Made by a program: the position numbers and the translations under genes. Below are positions 33,838 to 47,600 of a DNA stretch of 64,000 bases, piece after piece. Below the pieces are notes generated by a model. The model had not been told where the DNA came from, searched no databases, and was given only the letters and a program-made list of their open reading frames with translations. Source of the DNA: Hofstenia miamia (lineage: Eukaryota; Xenacoelomorpha; Acoela; Hofsteniidae); assembly GCA_900660155.1 (NCBI GenBank), contig CABFPE010000122.1:910088-974087 (forward strand), read 5' to 3'. Every line of letters starts with the position of its first letter. Position 1 is the first letter of the stretch.

Positions 33838-35500
33838 ATAATAATCAATGACTTTATTATTTAGCCGCTGAAGGCATACACAAAAAAATAAAAACAAGTC
33901 AAGTTTTACGGCAGCGAGGACAGTCACAGGAGATGAAATAGGAGCAAATGGAAGAGTAGGCGAAGTTGGAGAAGGGCTCAGCAAAGAGGAAAGTNNNNNN
34001 NNNNNNNNNNNNNNNNNNNNNNNNNNNNNNNNNNNNNNNNNNNNNNNNNNNNNNNNNNNNNNNNNNNNNNNNNNNNNNNNNNNNNNNNNNNNNNNNNNNN
34101 NNNNNNNNNNNNNNNNNNNNNNNNNNNNNNNNNNNNNNNNNNNNNNNNNNNNNNNNNNNNNNNNNNNNNNNNNNNNNNNNNNNNNNNNNNNNNNNNNNNN
34201 NNNNNNNNNNNNNNNNNNNNNNNNNNNNNNNNNNNNNNNNNNNNNNNNNNNNNNNNNNNNNNNNNNNNNNNNNNNNNNNNNNNNNNNNNNNNNNNNNNNN
34301 NNNNNNNNNNNNNNNNNNNNNNNNNNNNNNNNNNNNNNNNNNNNNNNNNNNNNNNNNNNNNNNNNNNNNNNNNNNNNNNNNNNNNNNNNNNNNNNNNNNN
34401 NNNNNNNNNNNNNNNNNNNNNNNNNNNNNNNNNNNNNNNNNNNNNNNNNNNNNNNNNNNNNNNNNNNNNNNNNNNNNNNNNNNNNNNNNNNNNNNNNNNN
34501 NNNNNNNNNNNNNNNNNNNNNNNNNNNNNNNNNNNNNNNNNNNNNNNNNNNNNNNNNNNNNNNNNNNNNNNNNNNNNNNNNNNNNNNNNNNNNNNNNNNN
34601 NNNNNNNNNNNNNNNNNNNNNNNNNNNNNNNNNNNNNNNNNNNNNNNNNNNNNNNNNNNNNNNNNNNNNNNNNNNNNNNNNNNNNNNNNNNNNNNNNNNN
34701 NNNNNNNNNNNNNNNNNNNNNNNNNNNNNNNNNNNNNNNNNNNNNNNNNNNNNNNNNNNNNNNNNNNNNNNNNNNNNNNNNNNNNNNNNNNNNNNNNNNN
34801 NNNNNNNNNNNNNNNNNNNNNNNNNNNNNNNNNNNNNNNNNNNNNNNNNNNNNNNNNNNNNNNNNNNNNNNNNNNNNNNNNNNNNNNNNNNNNNNNNNNN
34901 NNNNNNNNNNNNNNNNNNNNNNNNNNNNNNNNNNNNNNNNNNNNNNNNNNNNNNNNNNNNNNNNNNNNNNNNNNNNNNNNNNNNNNNNNNNNNNGAGCTT
35001 TGCGGGGAGGCGGCGGAAGTGAACTAATAGGAACAGCAGGGAGACGGCAGGAAGCACTAGAACCAAAAACTGGACGAGGACGATTAGTTGATGAAGGGAT
35101 AGACTGCTTGGGAGGATGCGGTAGAGCAGAAGGAGGAGCAAGCGCGGGTGTGAAAGTCGGAGCAGGATTACTGGGGAGAGATGTGACAGAACGTGAGGTA
35201 GCAGCACTGTAGAAGAACATTTGGGATTGTAGTGAGGTAACATCAGATGAAAGCTTTGTGAGGGACTCAGATAAGGATGATATGACGCCAGGGCCATCAT
35301 TGGAGGACGGAGTCGAGGTAGAAAGGGCAGTGACCGCTTGACGCAACAACGAAATGATGGCGTCTTTCTTCAGACCACCAACAGCGGAGGCAAACTGGGC
35401 ATCGCTCAAATTTTTGAGGTCGGACAGCGAAATTGGAGGCATAGCTGAAATCTAATTAATCTGTGTAATAACAAGCATTCGAGAGTTTCACTATCCGCGA
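33838..35500 (-). mobile_element. LINE (family A) copy with both ends but an assembly gap inside
   Basis: Right end: a minus-strand ORF1 start at 35442 (MPPISLSDLKNLSDAQFA), with Ser/Pro-rich text SALPHPPKQSIPSSTNRPRP and a possible coiled coil before it (SSLSESLTKLSSDVTSLQSQ). Left end: the C-terminal cysteine cluster CSYFISCDCPRCRKT followed by a stop, then CAGCGGCTAAATAATAAAGT and a TTA-rich tail, matching the copy at 10390-11180. ORF1 start and ORF2 end belong to one element, so the missing middle (rest of ORF1, endonuclease, most of RT) lies in the N gap. Intact N-terminal frame and C-terminal stop suggest a young copy. Confidence 0.8.
33995..34994. other. assembly gap, 1000 N
   Basis: Exactly 1000 Ns, so the size is a placeholder. 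It lies inside a LINE; a full-length element of this kind would need several kilobases here. Confidence 0.98.
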
Positions 35501-38500
35501 TCTCGGGTGTCTAGCATCTTTCTTGTATTTGCCACTTCTGTAGACATCAGTAATAAATTTTGTGGGTTTGGTATCAATGTAACTCACATCAACAACTTGA
35601 TTTCTATCAGCAACTATCCTTTCGATCCTCTTACCACTTTGTATCTCAGGAAAGTATTTAATTCTTGCTTAAAATTTCATTTTACGATAAATTCAAGTGG
35701 TGTAAAAAAAGTGAATACATAGCACGGACAGAGAGCCCGAAAATTAACACCTTAAAGTTGTCAATGGTTTGAAAGACGGTACATATGGATTAAGAATGGT
35801 TTTTACGATAAATAAGGTATTGTTAAGTTTGTAGCCATGTCTAAATATCCCGAAAAATGTCCTGCTATTTTTTTACGTCTGTGTAGTGATGAGCATCTAA
35901 AATCATAGGCGAGTCTAGGATCTATGAATTTGGTGGCTATATCCAGATTTGCAAATGGACCGAAATTTCAGCTCCAAGTGAAATTTCCTAGACTCAGTGG
36001 AGGTGGAAGTCGTCAGGTCCAGTCCGGTTCAGTATGGTCCGATCCTCAAGCATTCCTAAGATTATATGTAAATTTATGCATTTTATCATTCTATATTTAT
36101 TTTATGTCAATGTACGCATATTTATAATTATTAGGAAGCGCAAAAAAGTTTTTTTGAAGATCTAAAAATATGTAAGTCTTGAAACGTTAAAATGTTCATT
36201 TAACTCGAAGTATTTTAATTTTTTTGCCACTTTTCAGTAACTTTAATAGTTAGCAACATATATTCCAAAATATATGCGGAAGATGTACATGTACATCATC
36301 GTCTAAATTCTCAAAAAAGTATTTTATAGAAGCGATATAGTTTGCAAGAACTGTATATAAATGCATGTTTATGTGGTTTTTAAATCAGATGGAGTTTTGT
36401 ACACTGTTCTTTTATATTTGAAATGTAATGGTATTGTAAATATGATCTATCAGGATGTTTATTCGATGTTTCATTTTGATTTCATAAATCCATTTTACAA
36501 CTAATAATATAATTTTCTTACAAACCACTTTAACTAAATAGTGAGTATTTTGCGAGTTTTTGCCAACTATTTTTCTTGTTCCTAGTAATCGAATATGTAC
36601 AATAAATAATTTATAATAAAAAAACACCTAAATCATTTGGCGCACTAATTAAATATCAAAGCCAAGTCATTCATTTCGGTTTCCTTAATCTTATTAATTA
36701 ACGCTTTTGGCAAAAAAACAATTTGATTTTATCAGATATATATTTCTCATTAAACAGATTCTTCACACTAGCAGTGGCGTATGAACTGTATAATTAATTA
36801 TAATTTTGAATGCACACCTAGCGTGAACAGAAGTTGATAATATCAAACATTTTGAAACCGTAACTACAATAAGCATAAGTGTCATCTGAGGAGAAGGAGG
36901 AGCGTGGGTGACAAAGGTCCGACCCCGCTCTGCTTTAGAAGATCCAGTCCAGCTTCGGTCTTGAAAAAAGGGGCGATTTCCACCCCTGAGAATCAGCTCA
37001 AGCTGAGGCCCATATGAATTATAATAAATTACAAAAAATCAGAATTTTAAGATCTGTATTGTTTGCAGACCTTAAGTCTTAAGAGGTCCATGGAGTATAT
37101 CCATTTTTTAGGCTATTTTTATGTAAGCATAAGAAAAAATTTTTTCCTGTAAATTTTATCTTTCAATTCTCAACATTTTTATTTTAATTTGAACAAACTT
37201 CAAGTTCGTCATTATATGTTAATTTTCAACATTTTACATACAGTTGTTTTAAAAAATACTTATTTCATATATACATGATGTAGAATAGAAGACTAATCAG
37301 GATAAAATGCAAAAAGATAATATTATGAAATTTTGCATTTCTATAAAAACTTTATTAGCAATTTTTAAGGACGGTCTGAAGCGCTTTTTTAGTGTTATAT
37401 CATTTTGTCCCTGAACGCTTCACTGAGTTGTTAAAATATTATGTTTCTCATTAATTATTGTAAATTTTAGGGTTGCGATTAAGGCTTCTTCCGATACAGG
37501 TATCAGAAATACCTTACCCACACAGCAATAAGCTAACTCATATCCGCGAATCAAGGTGGGCATAAGTGGGTACTTACAGATAGTACGAATGCCCGCCACT
37601 TGGCATTTTCTTGTTGGGAGCAATTCTCGGATTATACGAAATTCTTTACCCGAATGAGTATCTTCACACTAGTTGCTATATTAGCCCGGTCCCATACAAC
37701 ATATTGAATGTACTGAAGGCAATTACAATCGAAAAGTAAATATACCAGCTTTGTTAACTACTTGCCACATTTTCATCCTGTTGCCTAATTATGGGTATTA
37801 TAAGAACGTCAAGGTATATTATATGGCATCCTTTGGGACTTGTTAAATTATTGAAAAAGCACCGATAACTTATCGTTAAATGATAATGAAAATTTTGCAT
37901 TACAGTCAATCTCAACTTATAGCCCATTAGTGTCAAAATCATATCAACTAATGTATTTTTTAGTATTGCATTGTATTTAATATTATGAAGTCTCTTTAAT
38001 GTGTGGAAGCATTAAAGTAGGTTCTAAATTTGATTAGGACGTTGCATTGGGTGGGCTACGGGACGCCTCTAAACTCGACCCTGGCTAAAATCAATGATCT
38101 CTTTCTTGTTGCAATAGGATTGGGGGGGGGTGATCGATTGAATTAAGTTGTTCTTGATGAGTTCGATTTCAATGGTTGCTATTAAAATTTCAATTGTCAA
38201 CCACATTACCTTTTTCAATCTTGTTCAGTATATGCGAGATGTAAGGTACATGAAGTGTTCTGTTTGCAGAATATCAGCGATAAGCAAAGCAACGTTTTGA
38301 TATGGAACAAACTCTTCTTTTGTCACGGGTTCATGAGTTGCGATTGCGAAGCTTGCGACTGAGATGAATATTTAAAGGCGTTTCATGTTTTGTCGAAGGA
38401 AGAAGTTGCCATGGGTTTCGCGATAAGTTGCAATAAATCTGGTTTTTTCGGTTGATGGCAAATCTAATGGAAAATTGTTTATGTTGTATTCAATTTACAG

Positions 38501-39639
38501 TTTAGCACTTGTGACTATTTTAAACATGACTGTGCCTGAAATTAACGTAGGTAACCTATCCCTTCACTACACATGTTAAGACAAAATATTAAATTAGTTC
38601 TCACAACGACGTGCAAGTTTGGATAATTTGTTGCGAAAAATAATTATTTTAATTCTGGTGGTTAATAACTAAATACAAATTTGCATTTGACACCAAGCAT
38701 AAATTACTTCAAAATATTGGTTTCAATCAGCCCAATAACAATATAATATATATAATTGATGTTTATACTAGTACCACTGATTCGAAACTTATGCATTGCA
38801 TCCCTGAATAATAATACAAGTAATTCTTTCACAATTAAATGATAGACTTTGCGACACAGCAATTTATTAAACTTAGGTATGTTGTCTTGCAATTCCTGAA
38901 ACAATTTACTCTTGTCATATAGTGGATTTAAGATCTTTGTATCTCCGGCATTTCATATGTCGATCAATTATGTATTTGGGAATCATTTAAATATAGAAGA
39001 AAGTACGAGCTTATAATTGATTCTTCTGAAGCATTACTATTAATAAAACATAGTTTTAAATTTATTCTACTACGTGAATATTGGTAATTTTTGAATAATT
39101 CCAAGGAGTGCTCTTACCAAATGAAATCTTGCTTTGATTTTAAGCATCTTATGTGATCAATTACAGCTTATAGGCTTGCTCAATAGTACTGAATTTAAAG
39201 TGCCAAATCCATCAGATATATTTGTAATGACGGCAAAGGAAGAGAAACAACTACGCTAACTATAAAACTTGCAAGTAAATGATAAAGGAAATTATAGACA
39301 AAAAATATAATATAGCACGTTATCAAAAGCGTACGATCGAAATATATTACATTAGAAGAATCCTGAGTTGATTGGAATGCTCACTGCTAAATACCTAGAT
39401 TTTCAATTATATTATGTGTACAACAGTTTTCATTAATCTGGCAAAGTTCCGTATTGCGTTTAAAATATGACAGTATAATCAAACAAAATCCATTTATATT
39501 ATTATTATATTTATATTTAGCTGCAAATTGAATCATCAATGGCACAAGGAATTTTGAGTTCTCCTTTCTAGAGCTACTTGACCTTCTGTGTTAGAAACTT
39601 GAATTGGACTGAATATGTGTGTCCATGCATCCCTGCAAA
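35501..39639. other. AT-rich, no gene recognised
   Basis: Over 4 kb without a supportable gene. Two patches are less AT-rich: 35910-36060 (a short inverted repeat GAGTCTAGGA / TCCTAGACTC, then several GGTCC-like strings) and 36890-37015 (GGTCCGACC, CCAGTCCAGC). Both look like decayed MITEs. A minus-strand open frame at 37420-37672 contains EFRIIRELLPTRKCQVAG and a good donor-like GTAAGTACC at 37570, but I could not connect it to anything. A run of nine G lies at 38131. Confidence 0.4.
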
Positions 39640-39805
39640 ATTATGTCCTTGCTCTTTGCCCTTTGCTGTCAATCCACTTTCTTGCCTGTGATCTCCTTAA
39701 TAGGTTGTTAACTCGCAGGCTTGACCTTGATCCATTTGATTTTATAACGTTCTTGAACTCCCACTTTACTCGCTCTGAAAGTGTTGTCACTTTAAAATAC
39801 ATCAA
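39640..39805 (+). mobile_element. LINE family A fragment
   Basis: Encodes LLNRLLTRRLDLDPFDFITF and NSHFTRSESVVT, close to the copy at 10760-10860 (LLNRLLTRKLDLDLFDFIKF). Flanks carry no further LINE sequence. Confidence 0.75.
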
Positions 39806-39954
39806 AAATGTGTTTGAAATCAATCATGTGTATCTAATGGTACGGTAATTCTTTTTTACCAGAAGTAGTTTTTCTTCCCATGGTTTTTGCGGGGCCATTG
39901 GGTGTATTTGCTAATGCAGGCGAGCGGCGACCAAATAATTCCGACTGTATTCGT

Positions 39955-40115
39955 TAATTCACCACTCTTAAATTCTATTTGCTTACGACGCTCGCACCAA
40001 CCATTCCAAATGATTTAGTCGTAATTATAATTGTAAACTTCACGAGTCTTTGTATGCTTCCTGTATTTTTAATTGGTAACAGACATTTAAAATTTTTGTA
40101 AAACCAATAAAGCAG
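39955..40115 (+). mobile_element. possible diverged tail of a LINE related to family B
   Basis: CGCTCGCACCAACCATTCC and ATGATTTAGTCGTAA resemble CACTCGTAAACCAACCATTT and CAATTTAGTGCTAA in the family B tail (18558-18595). The fragment ends near AAAACCAATAAAGCAG. The match is short. Confidence 0.35.
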
Positions 40116-41242
40116 TATATTAAGTACACTAGCTGAATTATTGCATTTTATTTTATATATTTATTATTTTATTTACTTTCATCTCTCCACTTGAAATTCT
40201 GGCTGAATTTGTATTTGAGAGTGACTTGTTGACCAACTCCAAAATCATGCAATATGATCACAAAAGCTATCAGGTCACCAAATGCTAGACACGTATTGTG
40301 GTGGTAAAGACATTTAAGCAAGTAAAAATTGCGCAGCTGGTAATGACGCAATGCAACCAGGGTTTTCAAGTTTTTAAAAGAAATTCATTAATACTTTTAC
40401 TCGGACTCGAATGAACATCCCTTGAAAAATAAATTATTTTAAATTTCACTTGCTTAATGGAGGCTTCAAAATTACTATTAGAATTTTGAAATAGCCATTT
40501 AGTGATTATAGGGTACTGTGAATTAAAGTGAACAGCAACTTATATTTATTTATACAATGTGTAATATATCAATATTATATGACTATATTATTTAAATATA
40601 TAGTCAAAATGTCGAATCATTTTGATATTTTTTTATTATTAGTTATTTATTCTACATATTTCGTTATAAGTATCTTTGTACAATTATAGTACATATATAC
40701 ATTGTATTCATATAAAAAAGAATTATTAATTACTTAACTTCGAGTATAATCTTAGGAAAATGCCCAACTGTCAGGGCCGCAATGCTTGAGGACCGGACAA
40801 CTTCCAGCGGTGGTGTAGGGTGAGACAACGTTTAGACAGTAAATTGTATAAATAGAGTTGTAGACAAAATTGGTAAAAAAATTCCCGTCTATCCCATGCG
40901 AGCACAATTTCCCAAGTGACGTCTCATTTCCCATGAAAACCCTGGCATTCGGAATAAATTTCCTTCAGTACACAGGTTAGGTAGAGATGTGCCCCTTCGT
41001 AGTGTGATTTCTGGATCTGTCCCTGACTCCCATCTCATTGTTGTTTTGCAGAACAGATATTTTTCGATAGGTTCTGTGCTATTGTGTCGTTAAAAAATTT
41101 TATTGCATACGAGTAATATTCTATTTACCCTTCCTATAGAATTGTGTAGTCAATAGACAGAAGCATTAATTCATTTATATGTTAACTTTTAATGATTATT
41201 GGTAAATTTAAATGAATTTTTCTTTGTATTTTTAGTTTAAGC
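40116..41242. other. region upstream of the CEP162-like gene; no exon identified
   Basis: It should hold the promoter and any 5' UTR exon. A TTTTTAG immediately before the first coding ATG (41229-41235) could be an acceptor for an upstream leader exon. CAGGGTTTTCAAG at 40353 and its mirror-type CATGAAAACCCTG at 40931 look like hAT ends without proven partners. Confidence 0.35.
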
Positions 41243-41649
41243 ATGTCTGCTCGGCAAACGATAACTCAAAGTTCTCTTAGTAATTACTCTGATTTCGATG
41301 AGAGTGAAATGGAAAACATTCTTAGACAAGTAGGCATTTATTGCATTAGATTGTTGTATTCATCTATTGTAAATAACATAGCGATACGTTGTTACTACAT
41401 TTTTTATATTGTATCTAATTTTAGCTTTCTGATGAACCATTGGAAACTAGTTCATCTGTGAGCTTGACGAAAGCGCTTAAGAAAAAAGAAGTGACTCCTT
41501 GGTGGAGTGAAACTCAAGACGATGGTTGTGAGTAATTTTATTCAAAAAGTACATTCAACAATGACAGTAAACTATTTCAATTTTAGTTGGTCAATCAACA
41601 AAATCTTTCCTCAAATCAAAAAATACATCGAAAAGTAATTTGAAAAAAG
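41243..41649 (+). CDS. CEP162: CEP162-like exons 1-3: start and TPWW motif
   Basis: Exon 1 begins with the ATG at 41243 (MSARQTITQSSLSNYS) and ends in a CAA|GTAGGC donor. Exon 2 (41425-41527) carries KKKEVTPWWSETQDDG. Exon 3 (41587-41649) carries STKSFLKSKNTSKSN. In vertebrate CEP162 an N-terminal PWW followed by an acidic stretch ending DDG and then a Lys/Ser/Thr-rich FLK...TS segment has the same order, which is the strongest basis for the name. The intron between exons 2 and 3 is 59 nt. An in-frame continuation past exon 1 stops soon, supporting splicing. Confidence 0.8.
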
Positions 41650-44600
41650 GTAATTGTTTGTTTTTACATACCTGTACAGAAATCAATTTTTTAAAAATAG
41701 AATGAAAATAAACGCTAACTTTTTAATTGGTTGGTAATATAATTTCAATATACATTCGATTCATACACACAGATTGCATACACCTCCTCAATGACAATGT
41801 AATGCAGTATCAATTTAAATCGTGCGCGACTTATAAAAATACAAGTATACTAAATGGTACTACCTATATTTACCATTTTAAAATTGCTTGTTTCAAAGAA
41901 AAAAAAGTAAATGCTTTGAAACACTGTAAATTACTATAGATACGTTACATATCAATTTAATTAAATTTCGTGTTAAGAGATTGATACTGTACTCATTTTA
42001 TGGATAAGTGGGCATATTCGTAAATTTGATTTCAAACAGAACATTAAAATTGTCCATATTTTGGTCCTGTTTCAAAAATTGCATTTTAACAACCTTATGG
42101 GGTACAGTGTTGCGTAAATCAGTGTGTAAAAAAAATTTTCAAATTGATTGCAGTTTAGATTACCTTAAAATCCATGAAGTTTTGCATTCAAAATTTGAGG
42201 AATCCCCTGCTGCCAAATATTATTTTTTTACGTTTTTATGTTATAAAATTGAAACTAAATCGACAAATATCATTAATAAAATGTCTAAGGAATTTGAATG
42301 CATATCAGCAAAGCTTATTTCTGGCACTTCTTTTATTTATGTGTGATGTACTGTAGTTTCAATTTTATATTTTCACACTGTATCCGCAGACGTGTAGCAG
42401 CATAGTTCGAAAGTTATCACTTTACAAACTTTATTCAAAGCTAAAATTCGCGAACTTTTACAAACTTTAATAATTAGTTAATCAACTCTAAAAGTTCGTA
42501 ATGTTTGAAATTAAGTTAAAAAACAAAACCAAATTTTTTTAACAAAGATACAAATACAAAACCGATAACTAATCAGATTCACCGTCTTTTTGGTTAAGCA
42601 TTCCCCCTTCCATTCTACGCTAGCTTCTGTATAAGCTAGTTTTTAGTATTTAGTTTGTAGTGCTAAATTTGAGTGGATAGATGCAATTTTTTGGCCCGAA
42701 CTGGTTCCAATCTATTAAGTTTTTTAGTTTCTTTAACTATATTATATCGAAATTTGTTTACAAAATTAGAAATTTTTCTATTGGCAAAAGAGGGGGCGTT
42801 GTACATGCTTTCCAAATCAAAGGGAGACACGTCCCCTCTCTCCCCCTCAATCATCACCCCTGCAGGGGCGAAAGACCACACGCCAGCCTCCTAACATCTT
42901 AATACCGTTTTCTTATGAAAATAACATTGTTTGTTGGTGGCCCTTCGTTTCAGTTCATTTGGGGGGGGGGACTCAGGCCCCTTGGGCCCACCACTTAATC
43001 CGGCATTTATGACTAAGTAAACTTCATTTCGGCTTCTGAAACCAGTCATTTTTTCTGAATTTCTATGAACTTTTACGCACTTTATCAAATTGGAAGTTTT
43101 ACGAACTTTTTTTTCAATGAACTCTCGAACTATGCGTAGCAGTATTATGGTTACATACTTGGCAGGGATGCTTTATGTTCAAATGCTTAATTATTGTGCA
43201 GTGCCTTTGCAGTCAGAAGTGATTTGATTTTATTAAAACTCTATCAACCAATGAAAACTACAATTGCATAACTCAATAATAAAAATGGCATTTGGGATTT
43301 CGCTAATGACATTGTGACGTCACCTATGACTTAAGCAATTTATCAAAGATAATTTGTCGATTTTAGTATCTGTGCTGAAAAAATGTGACAATGTAATAAA
43401 TTTGACATTTGGGAGCTGGGATTTCCTCTAATTATGGCAAAATTTAGTCCAAAACTGATCTAAGCTTCAACTACTTCGAAAAAAATTTTTGCAAAATGAT
43501 TTGTAGGCAAAACTGATTCACATCATGTTCTTTCCAACTTTTCCAACATGGCTAAAATATGGACAACCATAATGCACATATATCAATAACACATTTCAAC
43601 AGAACAATGCGCACTGTCACACTTCAAAATGGACTAAGGAATGTTTTGTACTGAAACAGCATCCAATGTGAACAACTCACTTGCTTAGATTTTCTTGTAA
43701 TATTGCTTTGAAAAATCAAAACTGTGTTCATTTGTTAAGCTTACTGCATTTGCTTTTGCATGAGAAAGTAGAGCTGATCACAGCGTTCTGAATTTTATAA
43801 AAATGAAACAAATTTTTCAATTAACAAATGAAACTAGCTATTAGCAAAGTTGGAGGTCGGCAGGCTTTTTGGCTCAAAGCCAATCCGTTCACCCAAGAGC
43901 TGTTAGTGGAGTTGTACTCCATTTCTGTGTACATTTGATCGTCCTAGTGGTCAGATCTGTGCCAATATACATTTTTCGTCGTCGTTATGCACCGTACCTT
44001 TGGATAATGACACTGCGAGATATAAATATTTTCTCCCAATCATATTTAGTATACCATAATGAATCTGTTTCATCCATTTATTTTGGTCATCTAATTAAAT
44101 AAATCGTTAACTTTAACGAAGTTTTCTGCTCTGTTGTTTTTGTCCTCCCATTCTATAAAATATTCAGGATGCATTTACGTGATAAACAGCTTTCATCAAC
44201 TAAAACACAAAAACTAACGATAATTGCAAATTGTTTAGTAAATAAATTATTGACTAAACAGTTAACTAGAAAGGAAATTAACCAACTGGAAAGAATAGAA
44301 AAACTGAAATATAAAGTAGTTATAGCATAGTGTTTGAGAATTTATATACTATTTATGCATGATCACATACTTCATTCTGAGTTACTTATTGGAGTACTTA
44401 TTTCTATAGTCATTCACTACATTTTACTGATGTTTTGATGCCAACATTTTACTGGGCAGTTATCAGTGATGTCCAGTTAAATAATGATTCACTAATACTA
44501 TCACTAAAAACTTATTTCAATTTCACAAACTGATCTGAATAATATTTTCATTTGCGAAAATTTGAAAAACTGATTGATCAACAAAATTCAATTCCAGTAA

Positions 44601-47600
44601 CAAATTTTACAACAAAATTAAACGTGTTTTCAAACTCCATGTATTTTCTTGAATCAATGAGTCTTTTGAGAAAACAAATTTGAATTCGCCGGAGATAGCA
44701 TTGTTGAAAGAACAATCCTGGCAACGAAAGTGAGAAGCTCAATTTTCAATTCACTTTCCCGTTCTTTTTCAGATTCACAAACAAAAGCTTCGTCATCATT
44801 TTCCTCATCGCTGTTAGATTCGTATTGCTCACTGGATTCTTCGTTGGAGGACTTTGCAACAGGAATTTCAACTTATCTGAAAGAGCACGTACTGTCTGTA
44901 ATTAAATCAATAAGAGTGTCTGACTTTGCTTTACACCAGGGTTTTCGAGTCGAGTCGAGTTCGAGTTAAAGTATTTGTTTAAAGAAAATTTCGAGTTCAA
45001 TCGAGTTTTTTCTAATTCCGAGTTGTTTTTTGGGCTAAAAAACATTTATTTTACAATAATCCCGAGTTTTTTAAGCTAAAAAATAGTTATTTGTGTTTGA
45101 TAAAGAAATTTTTACAGTATCTTTGAGTGAATTTCCTTTGAGCTTGAGTTGTGATGATTTCTTTTCCGAGTTTTTCGAACAACTTTTGCAAGCTTATTCG
45201 AGTTCTGGTTTCAACATTCCAAGCACTCGAAAACTCTGCTTTGCATTTGTGCGGTATATCCGAAGACTGCTCTGATTGGACAGGAAAGAAAGTGGTCATG
45301 TTTTATTGGCAATCAAGCTTTGCGCAGCTTAATGTTATTGGCTTTGTGGTTAAATGCGATTCACTCAAAATGATGTTTTCCTGGAATAACTTATATCAAT
45401 CTGTTTAAAATCTTTTAAACAGATCTGTTCTTCGTTTTTGTGCTTTGTACTCACTAAAAACTGACTAATTTGTTATTCCATCTGATAAACAGATTATTTA
45501 ACTGGACATCACTGTCAATTATATAAACATACAATTCGCATATGCTTCTAACATGTTTGCTAATGAACTAGTGCATAAATTCAAATTCAACCTGATTTTA
45601 AGGAACAAATTTTAATTGTTAAATTTATTTTTTGCAAAAGTGTAATATATTTTTCATCTGTTAGTACTTATTCTTTCCATGGAATTTGTTTGATTTGTGT
45701 TTAGACACACCCATATCTCCCATCAGAACAGCTGAGAAAGGTATTTAATTTTACACGCTAATATTCTTAATATCATTTAGTATTGCATCAACCAAAAACT
45801 ACGACATTTAATGATACAATCAACTACAAAGGGTGAGAAAATTAAATATATTTGGATATTTATATATAAAAGGACTAAATTTCATCGACAGCTTTAAATA
45901 TTTTTTAACAGTAGCCAGAGTTCAGGAAATGCAATTTCTAAATTCGTTATTAAATTTCGCAAATACGCTTGTTTTCCTCGGTATGTTTTCTAAGACTTTT
46001 ACAAGTCTGAAGGTGATACATCTTCTAAAAAAATTGTATTGTCACTTTAAATATTTCTAGTTTATTAGTCTTTTTCAGTTGTTATTATTGCAATTCCTAA
46101 TACTCAAGAAATTTTTTTAGCATGTATAAGTTTTGTGTGCAATGTGAAGTATTATTGGATCAATAGACCAGATTTTTCATTGTGTATTTGTTCAAGTCCT
46201 GACTTTCTGACGTACTCAACTGCATTTTTTAGTGATTACTCTACCTCTCAATAGATCAATCAGGGAAATTTGAATTGACTGATTTTTGGTAGGCATTTAA
46301 GGATGCAGGTACCATTTGTTGAAATGACGTCGAATTTAGCTTCTTGTTAAGTTTTCGTCAATTTGTATTATCGACAATTTCGGCCGACTACCCAAAACGT
46401 AAATATTTGATTTAGACATTTGCAAAGATAAAAGCTTTCAAATCATGGATATCTAGATACCTCCGTTACTGTAAACTTATGCGGAACTTATTTTTTTGAC
46501 CTCTTTTTGAATTTGTATTGGAACTTTTGGCGTATCAGACATTCAAAATATTTCAGATTATAAGGATTAATTTTTATTCCATTCTTCTGTTGTGAACTCG
46601 TTACCTTGATATCAAACTCTTTGTGTTTTACTGTAAGTTTTGATTGTTGCATTTGCTATTAACCTGTTAAGTCATTTATGTCTTGTTAAAATGACGCATT
46701 ATGTAATAATTATATTATTTGCTATTTTATATCAATCATCGCACCATAGAAATGCTAAGCGAATTGCAACTATGATATTGGCTACATGCCAACTATATTT
46801 CACTGATAGCTCTCCACATCTCAAATGGAGTGCACAAAAATCATTGTTACATTTAACATGTTTGTCTTTACTATTGTGTTGCGGCCACAATCTCTTATTT
46901 TTATAGACTTTCAATGTCACTATCTCAGAGACAACGTACTTATTTCATCCATAGGAATTACTTTCTAGTCTTATTAAAATTCAGATTGTCAAGAACATTA
47001 ATGCCAAATGATTCTAGTTGATGTATAATTGACGAAACTTGATTATCAGAGACTGGACTATAAACAATGATTTTAAACTATTTTAATTTTTTTGTGCAAA
47101 ACAACTATTTTGGTATTTTCAGTTTTTTAGTAACAATTTTTGGCCGCTTTAATTGGAAATATTTTTGTTAAAAATGACTATCAAGTAATGAAATCCTTAA
47201 TTTTTTAAAAGATATATCTCTTCTAAAAATAGAAGCTCCTAACTCCTCCAAAAAATATCCCTTGGAACAGAACTAGCCAAGGAAAGAACTAGCCAAGGAA
47301 TTGACAACTGTGTGTTTAATAGTGCATCATTTCATGCGTGTACGCATTGTGAAAAAAATTCCATTGTACTGCCAAATGAAAAATCTAGTCATACACTTAG
47401 AACAGTCATTTGCAAAGAAGTTTCCGATTCTAGAAAATATAGGTCATTATTTAACTAGGAAAAAATGATCTAAGTTCTTGAAAAATATAATTTTAATATT
47501 TAATTCATTTTATTTAGTGGAGTACAGCCACCAGAAAGCACTTTTGGCGAATCACTCACTTTTACAGGTAATTTTTCATTTCTACATTGAAATTTTATTA

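Noticed and set aside
37420-37690. Minus-strand open frame with EFRIIRELLPTRKCQVAG and a GTAAGTACC donor-like site
   Set aside because: No acceptor, partner exon or family. Part of its upstream text (ATATAGCAACTAGTGTG) recurs near 32819, so it may be repeat sequence.
40353-40943. CAGGGTTTTCAAG and CATGAAAACCCTG as the two ends of one hAT element
   Set aside because: The inner sequences behind the two ends do not match and no 8-bp target duplication is seen.
42820-43000. GC-rich patch as a captured host exon in the hAT MITE
   Set aside because: Frames on both strands are open but show no domain, and runs of G and C suggest low-complexity sequence.
44730-44969. 79-codon plus-strand Ser-rich open frame
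   Set aside because: It runs across the insertion point of the nested MITE and is the complement of an acidic segment; not a gene.
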